Shown: positions 26,303 to 35,582, numbered from the stretch's first letter. The stretch is 64,000 nt of DNA from Kangiella shandongensis (GCF_020005365.1 NZ_JACNML010000003.1:62001-126000), one strand, 5' to 3'. The notes: generated by a model from the sequence alone, not told the origin. Numbers and translations: made by a program.

Positions 26303-27265
26303 CTAATTTAAGGTTGCGACTATGTCTTCGTCAGAACCTTCATCAATGTCATCGAACAGGAAGGTACTGAGATAACGTTCACCAGTATCAGGCAACATGG
26401 CCAGGATATTAGAGCCTTCAGGAGCCTTTTGTGCTACTTCCAGCGCTGCCGCAAACGTTGCACCAGACGACACACCACAGAAAATACCTTCGTTACGCGC
26501 AAGTGCCAGTGACGTATCACGTGCAACCTCATCTGAAATGGATACGACTTCGTCATAAATTTCTTTATTCATAACGTCGGCAACAAAATCAGGAGTCCAA
26601 CCCTGAATCTTGTGCGGCTGCCACTCCTGGCCCTGCAGTAGAGCTGCGACTTTCGGCTCGGTGGCAATGATCTTAATATCAGGACGAGCGACCTTTAAGA
26701 CTTCACCCACACCAGTGATAGTACCGCCAGTACCATAGCCGCTGACAAAATAATCAAGATTTTCATTGGCAAAAGCACGCAGGATCTCCGGTGCCGTTGT
26801 GTTACGGTGATATTCAGGGTTAGCCAAGTTTTCAAACTGACGAGCCAGGAACCAACCATTCTTCTCTGCCAATTGTTCAGCCACTTTTACCATACCAGTA
26901 CCACGTTCTGCCGCTGGCGTTAGCACCACTTTTGCGCCCAGAGCTCGCATAATCTTGCGACGCTCAACCGAGAAAGTCTCGGTCATTACAGCCACAAAAG
27001 GATACCCCTTAGCGGCACAGACCATGGCCAAAGCAATACCAGTATTTCCTGAGGTCGCTTCCACTACCGTCTGGCCTGGTTTTAACAAGCCTTTACGCTC
27101 AGCATCATTAATAATGGCAAAAGCTAAACGGTCTTTAACGGAAGCCAGCGGGTTAAAATATTCCGCCTTAACGAACATATTAACGTGCTTAGGCCCTAAG
27201 CGGTTAATTCTAACGATAGGTGTATTACCAATCGTATCCAATATTGAATCGTAAATTTTACTCAT
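26303..27265 (-). CDS. cysK: Cysteine synthase A (O-acetylserine sulfhydrylase)
   Basis: 320-aa PLP enzyme making cysteine from O-acetylserine and sulfide. The PLP lysine is Lys44 in NPLASVKDRLA. The substrate loop is EATSGNTGIALA, TETFSVERRKIMRALGA follows, and the phosphate-binding loop is VSGYGTGGTITGVG. It ends FDDIDEGSDEDIVATLN. It lies 2 bp after cysG, with an AGAGG ribosome binding site inside the cysG end, so the two form an operon: siroheme for sulfite reductase plus sulfide capture. The motif 'MTETFS' instead of 'MPETMS' is a modest deviation that does not affect catalytic residues. Confidence 0.95.
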   Translation of the reverse strand: MSKIYDSILDTIGNTPIVRINRLGPKHVNMFVKAEYFNPLASVKDRLAFAIINDAERKGLLKPGQTVVEATSGNTGIALAMVCAAKGYPFVAVMTETFSVERRKIMRALGAKVVLTPAAERGTGMVKVAEQLAEKNGWFLARQFENLANPEYHRNTTAPEILRAFANENLDYFVSGYGTGGTITGVGEVLKVARPDIKIIATEPKVAALLQGQEWQPHKIQGWTPDFVADVMNKEIYDEVVSISDEVARDTSLALARNEGIFCGVSSGATFAAALEVAQKAPEGSNILAMLPDTGERYLSTFLFDDIDEGSDEDIVATLN

Positions 27266-27267
27266 CG

Positions 27268-28713
27268 TTATACAGCCTCTTTAATGGGTTGATGCTGACC
27301 ATCTCGGTAGTCATCGTTTAAATGTGAATTCTGTGTAATCAACTGACTATATTTAAACCAGCCTAACTGATTGGCTAATGCCGCCACTTCACCTATCACA
27401 ATCAGCGACGGCGACACTATGTCATGCTCACTGACTAAGCCCGGTAGCTGTTGCAGGGTGCCGGTGATTACTCGCTGCCGAGGTAGCGTGCCATTTTCGA
27501 TAACAGCGATTGGTGTCGCACCATCTCGCCCATGCTTAATTAATTGTTCAACCAATACCTCATTACGCAACAGCCCCATGTATACTGCGACGGTTTGCCG
27601 CTCCCTGGCCAGACTCTGCCAGTTCAACTTATCTTCAGAGTTTTTACAGTGTGCCGTTATAAACATGACTGTTTGCGAATACTCACGGTGAGTCAATGGA
27701 ATTCCTGCATAGCTGGAGCAACCTGAAGCGGCAGTAATGCCAGGTACGACTTCGTAATCAATACCTGCTGTTACCAGCTCCTGAAGCTCTTCTCCACCAC
27801 GGCCAAAAATAAAAGGATCGCCACCTTTTAGACGGACCACGCTGAGCCCTTTTCGCGCATACTCAATCAACAGTCGATTGGTTTCTTCCTGCACCACACT
27901 GTGCTTCTTCGCTCGCTTCCCAATATTAACTAAGGTCGCATCACGACGCACCTGCTCTAAAATATCCTGGGAAACCAATGCATCATGTAAAACAATATCT
28001 GCTTTCTGTAAGACCTTCAACGCCTTGACCGTTAACAACTCCGCATCACCAGGACCAGCACCAACCAGAAACACTTTCCCTGCTGGCTGAACTTGTTTCT
28101 GATATAGCTCAGTTACTCGCTCAAAGTCATGGTTCAAAATGTCACTATCCTCAGTAGCATGCTCAATATACCACTCTGAAAAGTCACGCTTACTTTTTAA
28201 GCTCTGAAACTTTTTTTTTACAAATGGACGGTAATCTTTAAGCTTACTAAGCAAGCTACCTAAGTTTTTCGGAAGCAACCACTCAATTTTTTCACGAATC
28301 TTTCGGGCTAACACGGGGGATACGCCACCCGTTGAAACCGCCACCAGTAGAGGCGAACGATCAATAATCGCCGGCATGATGAAAGTGCTCAACTCCAGAT
28401 CATCGACCACATTAACCCATATATTACGCTCTCTGGCAGCTTCACTCACTTGTTCGTTAAGTGTTTTATTATCAGTTGCTGCGACGACCAGATACTTATC
28501 ATCAAGCAAGTCAGCTCGAAACGTTTCCTGATACAACCTTAAACCGTGCTTGTTCGCCAGCTCTATCACTTCTGGAGAGAATTCCAGGGCGACCAGACTG
28601 ACTCTGGCATCAGCCTTAAGCAAACTCTTCAATTTTCGACAGGCAATCTCTCCCCCACCTACGATAAGGCATTGCTGTTGTTGCAATTTAACTGTAATGG
28701 GAAAATACTCCAT
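27268..28713 (-). CDS. cysG: Siroheme synthase CysG (trifunctional)
   Basis: 481 aa, slightly longer than E. coli CysG (457). The N-terminal half is precorrin-2 dehydrogenase/ferrochelatase: CLIVGGGEIACRKLKSLL (NAD site), VVAATDN, and STGGVSPVLARKIREKIE with the regulatory Ser region. The C-terminal half is uroporphyrinogen-III C-methyltransferase: VFLVGAGPGDAELLTVKAL (SAM site), VRLKGGDPFIFGRGGEE, and VVPGITAASGCSSYAGIPLTHR. It supplies siroheme to the CysI sulfite reductase encoded a few genes away. Divergent from the CysB-type regulator; the shared intergenic region has MetJ-like boxes. Confidence 0.95.
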   Translation of the reverse strand: MEYFPITVKLQQQQCLIVGGGEIACRKLKSLLKADARVSLVALEFSPEVIELANKHGLRLYQETFRADLLDDKYLVVAATDNKTLNEQVSEAARERNIWVNVVDDLELSTFIMPAIIDRSPLLVAVSTGGVSPVLARKIREKIEWLLPKNLGSLLSKLKDYRPFVKKKFQSLKSKRDFSEWYIEHATEDSDILNHDFERVTELYQKQVQPAGKVFLVGAGPGDAELLTVKALKVLQKADIVLHDALVSQDILEQVRRDATLVNIGKRAKKHSVVQEETNRLLIEYARKGLSVVRLKGGDPFIFGRGGEELQELVTAGIDYEVVPGITAASGCSSYAGIPLTHREYSQTVMFITAHCKNSEDKLNWQSLARERQTVAVYMGLLRNEVLVEQLIKHGRDGATPIAVIENGTLPRQRVITGTLQQLPGLVSEHDIVSPSLIVIGEVAALANQLGWFKYSQLITQNSHLNDDYRDGQHQPIKEAV

Positions 28714-28830
28714 AGCCTGACCTGTTTACGCTGACCGTTTAGATGGCCATATCTAAACATTGATTGTCAAAATTGATAAATAATCTTTAGCCAATCCCTT
28801 ATAACCAAAAAGAATATAAAGCTTGCCTTT

Positions 28831-28859
28831 GGCCGTCTATACGTATACTATCGACGTCA
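28831..28859. promoter_or_regulatory. MetJ-box-like operator between cysG and the CysB-type gene
   Basis: Two abutting octamers GGCCGTCT (28831-28838) and ATACGTAT (28839-28846) each match the met box AGACGTCT at 6 of 8 positions. A third, CGACGTCA (28852-28859), matches at 6 of 8 but is out of register. A separate perfect inverted repeat GTTTAGAT/ATCTAAAC lies at 28737-28758, nearer cysG. Confidence 0.5.
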
Positions 28860-28886
28860 TTATAGGGTATTTAAGAAGTAAATGTT

Positions 28887-29894
28887 ATGAAGTTACAGCA
28901 ATTGAACTATCTTGTAGCTATTGCTGACAATAACCTGAGCATCACAAAAGCAGCTGAAAAGCTTTATACATCTCAGCCCGGAATCAGTAAGCAGCTAAGG
29001 TTATTAGAAAGTGAATTAGAGACGAAGATCTTCGAAAGAAACGGCAAACAACTGGTGGGTATTACCGAACTCGGTGAGGAAGTTCTTAACCGAGCACGCA
29101 AGGTATTACATGAAATCAACCATATTAAGAACATCACAAACCTGGCGAATGACAGTGACTCGGGCAGTTTTTCCATTGCAACGACCCAGACGCAGGCCCA
29201 GTATGTGCTGCCCAAAGTTTTTAGTAACTTCCATAAACGTTACCCAAATTTGACTATTGATTTGCAGCAAGGCACTTCCGATCAGATTTTAACGCAGCTG
29301 CAAAAGCAGGAAGTCGATTTTGCCATTGCTTCTGGTAATATTGACCTTGGTGCCAATATCATCAAGATCCCATGCTTCCAATGGGATAGAACCTTGTTGT
29401 TCCCACATGATCATCCTCTTGGTGATTTGAAAAAAATCGAGCTCAAAGATCTTGCCAAGTACCCTATCGTGACTTACCCATTCATGGGTGGGGCAAAACA
29501 TTCCAGCCTGACCAATGCGTTTAAAAAAGAAAAGCTGGAACCCAATATCGTCTTCACCGCTCGAGACGCTGATGTCATCAAAACCTATGTCCGTAATGGT
29601 TTCGGCATCGGAATCGTTGCCAGTATGGCTTTTTCACCACAGCAGGATCGGGACCTGCTCGGCTACTCGACAAAAGATATTCTTCCTCGCTGCACAACCT
29701 GGTTAGCATTTAATAAAAATATCTTTTTGAAAAAGTACATGAAAGACTTTATTAATGACTTTGCTCCGCATATTTCAAGCGAACAGCTAAGCCGTTATAT
29801 TCATAAAGATTACACCTCATCGCTACAATTAATGAACGAAGCAGAAAAGGAAGAAGAAAAACCACTGCCGATGCACCAGATGTGGCATATTTAA
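28887..29894 (+). CDS. cysB: CysB-type LysR-family transcriptional regulator
   Basis: 335 aa. The N-terminal winged helix MKLQQLNYLVAIADNNLSITKAAEKLYTSQPGISKQLRLLESELETKIFERNGKQL is characteristic of CysB/Cbl. The effector domain begins with SIATTQTQAQYVLPKVFSNFHKRYPN and includes LQQGTSDQI, both typical of CysB, which senses O- or N-acetylserine. CysB activates sulfate assimilation genes, and it is placed between cysG-cysK and cysJIH. The C-terminus is about 10 residues longer than E. coli CysB (324 aa). Cbl remains possible, but as the only copy seen and next to cysG it is best called CysB. Confidence 0.87.
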   Translation: MKLQQLNYLVAIADNNLSITKAAEKLYTSQPGISKQLRLLESELETKIFERNGKQLVGITELGEEVLNRARKVLHEINHIKNITNLANDSDSGSFSIATTQTQAQYVLPKVFSNFHKRYPNLTIDLQQGTSDQILTQLQKQEVDFAIASGNIDLGANIIKIPCFQWDRTLLFPHDHPLGDLKKIELKDLAKYPIVTYPFMGGAKHSSLTNAFKKEKLEPNIVFTARDADVIKTYVRNGFGIGIVASMAFSPQQDRDLLGYSTKDILPRCTTWLAFNKNIFLKKYMKDFINDFAPHISSEQLSRYIHKDYTSSLQLMNEAEKEEEKPLPMHQMWHI

Positions 29895-30319
29895 TTTGCT
29901 TTTGTAGAGTATGGCCCGGCCCACCTTGTGTCATCCCGCGGTACCACAGGCACTTCCTACGCTCGCTCACCGCGGGGTGCAGTGACTTTGGAAACAGTCT
30001 CTCCTTAGGTATATTTTATCCAGTAAAACCTTTTTTTATGGATGTTCATTTTCTTTGCTTCTCCAAAGAAAACGAACCAAAAGAAAAGACACCCGATATT
30101 GAAGTCATGCAAGCATGACTAAACTGTAGCCAAATAAAAATTCTTAACGCACCTCAAACAACAGGCCGTCCATGGCCTGATATTTGTTATTTGAATCGTC
30201 CAAGATTCAAATTGCTAAATTTTTATATTGCTCCAGCTCAATATTAGGGAAAATTGGTGCTAGTTGTCTTGCTTTCGTCACTCTGTCACTTGATGACAAA
30301 ACTTCAAACTTAATAAGGT
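29895..30319. repeat. Intergenic repeat region between cysB and cysH
   Basis: No credible gene. It contains CCGCGG-flanked palindromic sequence around 29937-29976 with the 19-mer ACCACAGGCACTTCCTACG, which recurs inverted at 35653-35671. A second element at about 30030-30190 includes TTTTCTTTGCTTCTCC, AAACGAACCAAAAG and the hairpins GTCATGC/GCATGAC and CAGGCC/GGCCTG, followed by GAATC/GATTC arms at 30194-30208. This is the kind of sequence that occurs in many copies in proteobacterial genomes. Confidence 0.65.
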
Positions 30320-31033
30320 CTAAAGCCCCGATAAAGTATCCACATGTAAACCACACTCACGAACCACTCCGCCAAAGCGAGTTTCTTCTTCCGTCATATC
30401 AGCGGTTAAAGGCACCGTACTGTGGGTGTCACCAATCGACACATAACCTTTATGCCAAAGAGGATGGTAAGGTAAATCATGCTTTTTAAGGTAGTCATGA
30501 ACAGTTTTATTACTCCAGTCAATAATAGGATGTACTTTTAACCGATCTTTAAACGACTGCACCACAGGAAGGTCCTGCCGAGAGCTCGCCTGCTGCCTTC
30601 TTAAACCTGAAAACCAGGTCTCAGCTTTCAACTCATCCAACGCGCGATCCATGGGCGCCACTTTATTGCGCTCATTGTATTCCTGGATGCCATCCTTACC
30701 CTGCTCCCACTGCTTACCGTATCGAGCTTCCTGCCACGCAGCGCTCAATTCACTGCGACAAACTTTTAAATTAAGATTCAATCGCTCGGTTAATTGATCT
30801 ACAAACTGATAGGTTTCAGGAAACAGGTAGCCAGTGTCGACCAGGATCACCGGTATGTCAGGCATAAATCGCGTTAGCAAATGCAGGCTAACGGCAGACT
30901 GAGCACCGAAACTGGAGGACAGCACGATGTTCCTTGGCATATTCTCCAGTGCAAACTGCACTCGCTCTTCGGCCGATGCCTGCTCCAGTTTTTGATTGAC
31001 CTGCACGAGCCACGATGGGCTTGCTAAACTCAT
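30320..31033 (-). CDS. cysH: Phosphoadenylyl-sulfate (PAPS) reductase CysH
   Basis: 237 aa. PP-loop motif [15 protein letters not shown] (about residues 39-53), [29 protein letters not shown], and the C-terminal catalytic ECGLH at about residues 228-232. The thioredoxin-dependent enzyme reduces PAPS to sulfite. It lacks the extra cysteine pairs (CC ... CxxC) of the 4Fe-4S APS reductases, so PAPS is the likely substrate. It follows cysI by 20 bp. The genes for making PAPS (cysDNC) are not in this window. Confidence 0.95.
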   Translation of the reverse strand: MSLASPSWLVQVNQKLEQASAEERVQFALENMPRNIVLSSSFGAQSAVSLHLLTRFMPDIPVILVDTGYLFPETYQFVDQLTERLNLNLKVCRSELSAAWQEARYGKQWEQGKDGIQEYNERNKVAPMDRALDELKAETWFSGLRRQQASSRQDLPVVQSFKDRLKVHPIIDWSNKTVHDYLKKHDLPYHPLWHKGYVSIGDTHSTVPLTADMTEEETRFGGVVRECGLHVDTLSGL

Positions 31034-31053
31034 GATAACCTCAATGTTTTAGT

Positions 31054-32760
31054 TTAACTGTGGAAGTCGCTGCCGTTATGGACGGCATTAACGTAGCCCT
31101 GCCGAACCACATAATCACCAAAAAACTCACCGTCTTTACGGTTTGCAGCGAAACTTTCAAATATAGGCGATAACTCTTCTAGAATTTGCGCTTCATTGAT
31201 ATTCTCTCGGTATAGCTTATTAACTCTATCCCCTTGGTGGCTGGCACCAAGGTACAAGTTATATTTTCCAGGCGCTTTACCGACAAAACCAATTTCGCCC
31301 AGGTAAGGACGTGCACAACCATTTGGACAGCCGGTCATGCGAATATTAATCGGCACTTCAGAAATACCATGCTGTTCTAGCTGATCTTCAATCTTATCGA
31401 TCAATGTCGGCAAATAACGTTCGGCTTCAGCCATCGCTAAAGCACAAGTTGGAAAAGCAACACAAGCCAATGAATTAAGGCGCGTTGGTGTTTCTGCTTC
31501 ACCGATACTGATGTTGTGCTCAGAAAGTATTCCTTCAATGGCGGCTTTGTTTTCCTCGGTCACATTGCTGATAATCAGGTTCTGATTGGGAGAACACCTG
31601 AACTCCCCATCATGAATATCGGCAATAGCCAGCAACCCACTAAATACTTTTGACTGTTCACTATCTTTGATCCGCCCACTATGGATATACAGAGTTAAAT
31701 GCCAGTTGCCGTCATCGGTTTGAATCCAGCCATAACGATCACCGTTATGCTCAAATTCAAAGGGTTTTGCTTCGTCCAACTGCCACCCCAGATAGTCGGC
31801 TAAAATATCTTTAAAACCATCAACGGTTAAGCGATCAACCGTATATTTCAAACGTGCCAGTTTACGCACTTCTCGATTACCGTAGTCACGCTGTACTTTT
31901 AGAATAGCCTCAACTGTAGCCAAAGTGTCTTGCGGACGGCAAAAGCCCAAAACACTGGCTACCCGAGGGTAAGTTTCAGGATCACCATGAGAGCTTCCCA
32001 TACCGCCACCAGCAAGAATGTTAAAGCCAATTAATTTATCGCCCTCAGCAATAGCTACTAAGCCTATATCATTGGCATAAACATCAACGTCGTTATACGG
32101 AGGAACCGCAATGGCAATTTTGAACTTTCGAGGCAGGTAGGTTTTTCCATAAATAGGCTCTTCTGTGGTTTCTACCTTTTCACCGTCAAGCCAAATCTCA
32201 TGATAAGCATTGGTATTCGGTAACAGATGCTCACTGATTTTTTTTGACCATTCATAGACCTCCTGGTGAAGCTTTGAGGTTTCATACAGAGGGTTGGCCA
32301 TCACATTGCGGTTAACGTCACCACAGGCGGCGATCGAATCGACTAAGGCTGTATTGATACCGGCAATCGTCTTCTTCAAATCACGCTTAAACACGCCATG
32401 CCATTGGTACGTCTGGCGAGTTGTTAAACGCAGGCTGCTGCCACCATACTTTTGTGCAATATCAGCCAGTACTTTATATTGCTCTGAAGTCGCCACACCA
32501 CCAGGCAGGCGAGCTCGAATCATAAATGAATACAAAGGCTCTAATTTCTGTTTACGACGCTCGTTACGTAAGTCACGATCATCCTGCTGGTAGGAGCCAT
32601 GAAACTTAATCAGCATCTGATCATCATCGGCTACTGCACCGGTTACTTCACGCTGTAAACTTTCTTCTAAAGTACCGCGCAAATAGTTGCTATTAACCTT
32701 TATCGTTTCGACATCAGTGTGACGCTTGGGATCATATTCTGTCGGTTTTACTTTGCTCAT
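31054..32760 (-). CDS. cysI: Sulfite reductase hemoprotein beta-component CysI
   Basis: 568 aa (E. coli 570). The 4Fe-4S/siroheme ligands lie in CVAFPTCALAMAEAERYLP and TGCPNGCARPYLGEIGFVG. Substrate-binding arginines lie in RLTTRQTYQWHG and the R-K-L-A-R-L-K segment. It catalyses six-electron reduction of sulfite to sulfide with CysJ as NADPH-dependent electron donor. Its ATG overlaps the cysJ stop by one base (TAATG), so the two are translationally coupled. Confidence 0.97.
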   Translation of the reverse strand: MSKVKPTEYDPKRHTDVETIKVNSNYLRGTLEESLQREVTGAVADDDQMLIKFHGSYQQDDRDLRNERRKQKLEPLYSFMIRARLPGGVATSEQYKVLADIAQKYGGSSLRLTTRQTYQWHGVFKRDLKKTIAGINTALVDSIAACGDVNRNVMANPLYETSKLHQEVYEWSKKISEHLLPNTNAYHEIWLDGEKVETTEEPIYGKTYLPRKFKIAIAVPPYNDVDVYANDIGLVAIAEGDKLIGFNILAGGGMGSSHGDPETYPRVASVLGFCRPQDTLATVEAILKVQRDYGNREVRKLARLKYTVDRLTVDGFKDILADYLGWQLDEAKPFEFEHNGDRYGWIQTDDGNWHLTLYIHSGRIKDSEQSKVFSGLLAIADIHDGEFRCSPNQNLIISNVTEENKAAIEGILSEHNISIGEAETPTRLNSLACVAFPTCALAMAEAERYLPTLIDKIEDQLEQHGISEVPINIRMTGCPNGCARPYLGEIGFVGKAPGKYNLYLGASHQGDRVNKLYRENINEAQILEELSPIFESFAANRKDGEFFGDYVVRQGYVNAVHNGSDFHS

Positions 32761-34574
32761 TAATAAATATCTCTCTGGTAACGATTATCAAGTTTCAATT
32801 GCTTCAGGTACTGTTTTGCACCGTCTTCATCAAGCCCGCCCTGCTCTTGTGCTATCCGCAATAAGGCTTCTTCAACATCCTTTGCCATGCGATGCATATC
32901 GCCGCAGACATAAAAGTAAGCGCCTTGCTCCAGCCACTGCCAAACCTCGGCGGCCTGTTCAAGCAACTTATGCTGCACATAAACCTTTTCTTCGCCATCA
33001 CGAGAAAACGCCAGATCAACGTTAGTTAATACACCCGCTTTGAGGAAGTTCTGAATTTCTACCTGATATAAGAAATCGGTATTAAAGTGAGGGTTGCCAA
33101 AGAATAACCAGTTATCACCCGAATTCTCCATCGCGTCGCGATGCTGGAGGAAGGCCCTGAATGGTGCAACGCCTGTTCCCGGGCCAACCATAATGACCGG
33201 CGCGTCAGATTCAGGAAGCTTAAACTTCTGGTTGGTCTCAATGAAGATACTGATCTCATCACCCTCTTCCAGATTTTGAGTCAGGTAATGACTGGCCAGT
33301 CCATAACGCTGACCAAACTGGTTGCTGACTGAAACATGATTAAGCGTTAAGTGAACTTCATCTGGAGACTCTTCCTGGCTGGAGGATATAGAATATAATC
33401 TTGGTTTAATTGGCTTTAAAATATCCACCAACTGCTGTGCAGTTAGTTTTGGCTTTGCAATTTTTAATACATCAATAAACTGGTGTTGCTCTATAAACTC
33501 GGAGAAACTGTTGTCCACGATAGTTTGTAATTCATCGCTCGGGGATAATCTAAGCAGACTTTGTAGACTGCCCTTATTGACCAAAGTCAGCTCCGCTTTT
33601 TCTATCAGAAAAGTCTGTAATGAAATAGTCTGGTCTTTAAATACTACCTTCTCATTTGCTTCCAGTGATAGAGCAGCAAGAACCTCTTGAACCAATGATT
33701 CTTTATTATGAGCCACAATACCCAGCGAATCCCCCGGCTCATAAGAAATACCCGAGTCAGTGATATCGATTTCAACATGATAAGTTTCTTTCGGGGAGCC
33801 GGTTCCAGTAATACGCTGAATTGTTTCTACTGAAGCTACATATGGAGTATTTTTATCATAAGACGTAGCGCTGGAAGCTTGTGGCGCTAACGAATTACTG
33901 CTGGAAATAACTGCTGAGTCATGGCTTGCAACTACATGCTGCTGAATCGAACTGACCACTTGACTGACCCACTGCTCTGCCTGTTCCTCATAATCAACAT
34001 CACACAGAACTGGCTCAATCAATGCAGAAGCACCGCCTTCGCTTAACGCTTTGTCAAAGTCCTTGGCTGTTTGGCAGAAAAATTCATAACTGGAATCTCC
34101 CAGCCCTAAAACAGCATGTCGAACACCATCAAGCTTTGGTCGTTTTTTGCTGAAAACTGCTTCGTGGAATTCAATCGCATCATCTGGCGGTTCGCCCTCG
34201 CCATGGGTTGAAGCGGTAAGCAGAATTGCTGAATAATTCTTCAGATCTTTGAGTTTAATATCCAGCGTCGATTTAATAACGACATCAATGCCGCTCTGTT
34301 GCAAAGCTTTAAACAAGCCTTCCGCAACCGTTTGCGCATTACCGGTTTGCGATGCATACAGCACAAGAACGGGGTTAACTGGCTCCGGTACTGGAACTGA
34401 AACGCTGGCTGACTGAGGCTGTAAAGCCTGGGGTGCTTGATTCTCGAGCAATCCAGCACAATAGCCGCTTAACCAACTCAACTCTTGAGGGTTAAGGGAT
34501 TTGATTTTGTTAACTAACTCATCGCCGATGAGCTTGCTGGCTAACCAGCTGGGTTGTTGTTCTTTGGCTGTCAC
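32760..34574 (-). CDS. cysJ: Sulfite reductase flavoprotein alpha-component CysJ
   Basis: 604 aa. A flavodoxin-like FMN domain (about 68-215; LYASQTGNAQTVAEGL, TASTHGEGEPPDDA) is followed by an FAD domain (PRLYSISSSQEESPDEVHLT) and an NADPH domain (VGPGTGVAPFRAFLQHRDA, YVCGDMHRMAKDVEEALL, ending LKLDNRYQRDIY, which is typical). It passes electrons from NADPH to CysI. The GTG start at 34574 has no clear Shine-Dalgarno sequence, but upstream in-frame codons soon hit a stop. First gene of cysJIH; MetJ-like boxes overlap its start and lie upstream. Confidence 0.96.
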   Translation of the reverse strand: MTAKEQQPSWLASKLIGDELVNKIKSLNPQELSWLSGYCAGLLENQAPQALQPQSASVSVPVPEPVNPVLVLYASQTGNAQTVAEGLFKALQQSGIDVVIKSTLDIKLKDLKNYSAILLTASTHGEGEPPDDAIEFHEAVFSKKRPKLDGVRHAVLGLGDSSYEFFCQTAKDFDKALSEGGASALIEPVLCDVDYEEQAEQWVSQVVSSIQQHVVASHDSAVISSSNSLAPQASSATSYDKNTPYVASVETIQRITGTGSPKETYHVEIDITDSGISYEPGDSLGIVAHNKESLVQEVLAALSLEANEKVVFKDQTISLQTFLIEKAELTLVNKGSLQSLLRLSPSDELQTIVDNSFSEFIEQHQFIDVLKIAKPKLTAQQLVDILKPIKPRLYSISSSQEESPDEVHLTLNHVSVSNQFGQRYGLASHYLTQNLEEGDEISIFIETNQKFKLPESDAPVIMVGPGTGVAPFRAFLQHRDAMENSGDNWLFFGNPHFNTDFLYQVEIQNFLKAGVLTNVDLAFSRDGEEKVYVQHKLLEQAAEVWQWLEQGAYFYVCGDMHRMAKDVEEALLRIAQEQGGLDEDGAKQYLKQLKLDNRYQRDIY

Positions 34575-34633
34575 GTCTATACATCAATTATTCACGATAG
34601 TGCTATTATTGGTGTATAGACGTCTACTCTCTA
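34571..34633 (-). promoter_or_regulatory. MetJ-box-like sites in the cysJIH promoter
   Basis: A perfect met box AGACGTCT lies at 34618-34625, preceded in register by TGGTGTAT (4 of 8). A second cluster, TCACGTCT (6 of 8) and ATACATCA (5 of 8), lies at 34571-34586 over the translation start. Two flanking operators 47 bp apart could repress by MetJ binding. Confidence 0.6.
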
Positions 34634-34688
34634 CAAATTAACAACTATAAATTTATGCCATTCAGTTATATGGTCTTTAGTTATATAG

Positions 34689-35465
34689 CTATTCGACAAA
34701 AGCTCGCTCAATCACATAGTCTCCCTGAATACCCATTTTAGGGCTGATCTCAAAGCCTTTGGCATCAAGCATTTTGGACAAATCTTCAAGCATTGCGGGA
34801 CTACCACAAATCATTGCTCTGTCATGCTCTGGATCCAACTTATCAATGCCTAAGGTCGACTCGACCTGACCTTCTTCCAGGGCATGGGTTAAACGTCCTT
34901 GATTTTGATAAGGTTCGCGTGTCACCGTTGGGTAGTACAGGAGTTTCTCCCTGATAACTTCACCGAGATATTCGTGCTGCGGCAGCTCCTGCATGATTTT
35001 CTCCTGATAACAGAGCTCGCTGACATAACGAACACCGTGGCACAGAATAACCTTATCAAACTTCTCGTAAGTCTCAGGACACTGAATAATACTCATGAAC
35101 GGCGCCAGACCGGTACCCGTCGCCAATAAATAAAGGTTACGCCCCGGTTTTACATCATCAACCACCAAAGTTCCCGTTGGCTTTTTGCTGATCATAATCT
35201 CATCACCCGGCTTTAAGTGCTGCAGGCGAGAAGTCAAAGTACCGTCTGGGACTTTGATACTGAAGAACTCAAGTTGCTCTTCATAATTTGGGCTGGCGAT
35301 ACTGTAGGCGCGCATGACTTTCTTACCCCCTTCAAGAGGTAAACCAATCATAATAAACTCGCCATTTCTAAAGCGTAAGCTTTGATCGCGTGTGGTCTGG
35401 AAGCTGAATAGTGTATCGTTCCAGTGTTTTACAGACAGTACTTTTGCGGTATTTAGGTTACTCAT
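34689..35465 (-). CDS. fpr: Ferredoxin/flavodoxin-NADP+ reductase Fpr
   Basis: 258 aa from ATG 35465; MSNLNTAKVLSVKHWNDTLFSFQTTRD matches the start and length of the Azotobacter/Pseudomonas-type Fpr. FAD site RAYSIASPNY, then SIKVPDGTLTSRLQHLKPGD, NADP site LYLLATGTGLAPFMSII, and a C-terminal end MGIQGDYVIERAFVE. It exchanges electrons between NADPH and ferredoxin or flavodoxin, and in related bacteria is induced by oxidative stress or iron limitation. It sits upstream of cysJ with 114 bp between them. A Fur-like sequence lies upstream of its start. Confidence 0.95.
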   Translation of the reverse strand: MSNLNTAKVLSVKHWNDTLFSFQTTRDQSLRFRNGEFIMIGLPLEGGKKVMRAYSIASPNYEEQLEFFSIKVPDGTLTSRLQHLKPGDEIMISKKPTGTLVVDDVKPGRNLYLLATGTGLAPFMSIIQCPETYEKFDKVILCHGVRYVSELCYQEKIMQELPQHEYLGEVIREKLLYYPTVTREPYQNQGRLTHALEEGQVESTLGIDKLDPEHDRAMICGSPAMLEDLSKMLDAKGFEISPKMGIQGDYVIERAFVE

Positions 35466-35514
35466 GAGTTCCACCGTGCGGAGGATTTAGCCGAATTATA
35501 TAAGAATAAATTCT

Positions 35515-35534
35515 ATTTGCAAACGATTCTCAAT
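35515..35534 (-). promoter_or_regulatory. Possible Fur box upstream of fpr
   Basis: On the minus strand the sequence reads ATTGAGAATCGTTTGCAAAT, similar to the GAGAATCATTTGCATT form of Fur site known in pseudomonads. It lies about 50 bp before the fpr start. This is based on resemblance only. Confidence 0.45.
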
Positions 35535-35582
35535 AGGGAGATGTAGACTTTGGGATTAGATAAAGTAATGGAGCAGAACTGC

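Noticed and set aside
26955-27254. 99-residue frame opposite cysK
   Set aside because: It is antisense to the conserved PLP-binding region and has no independent support.
29882-30118. 78-residue plus-strand frame after the CysB-type gene
   Set aside because: It lies inside palindromic repeat sequence and starts inside the regulator gene. No ribosome binding site.
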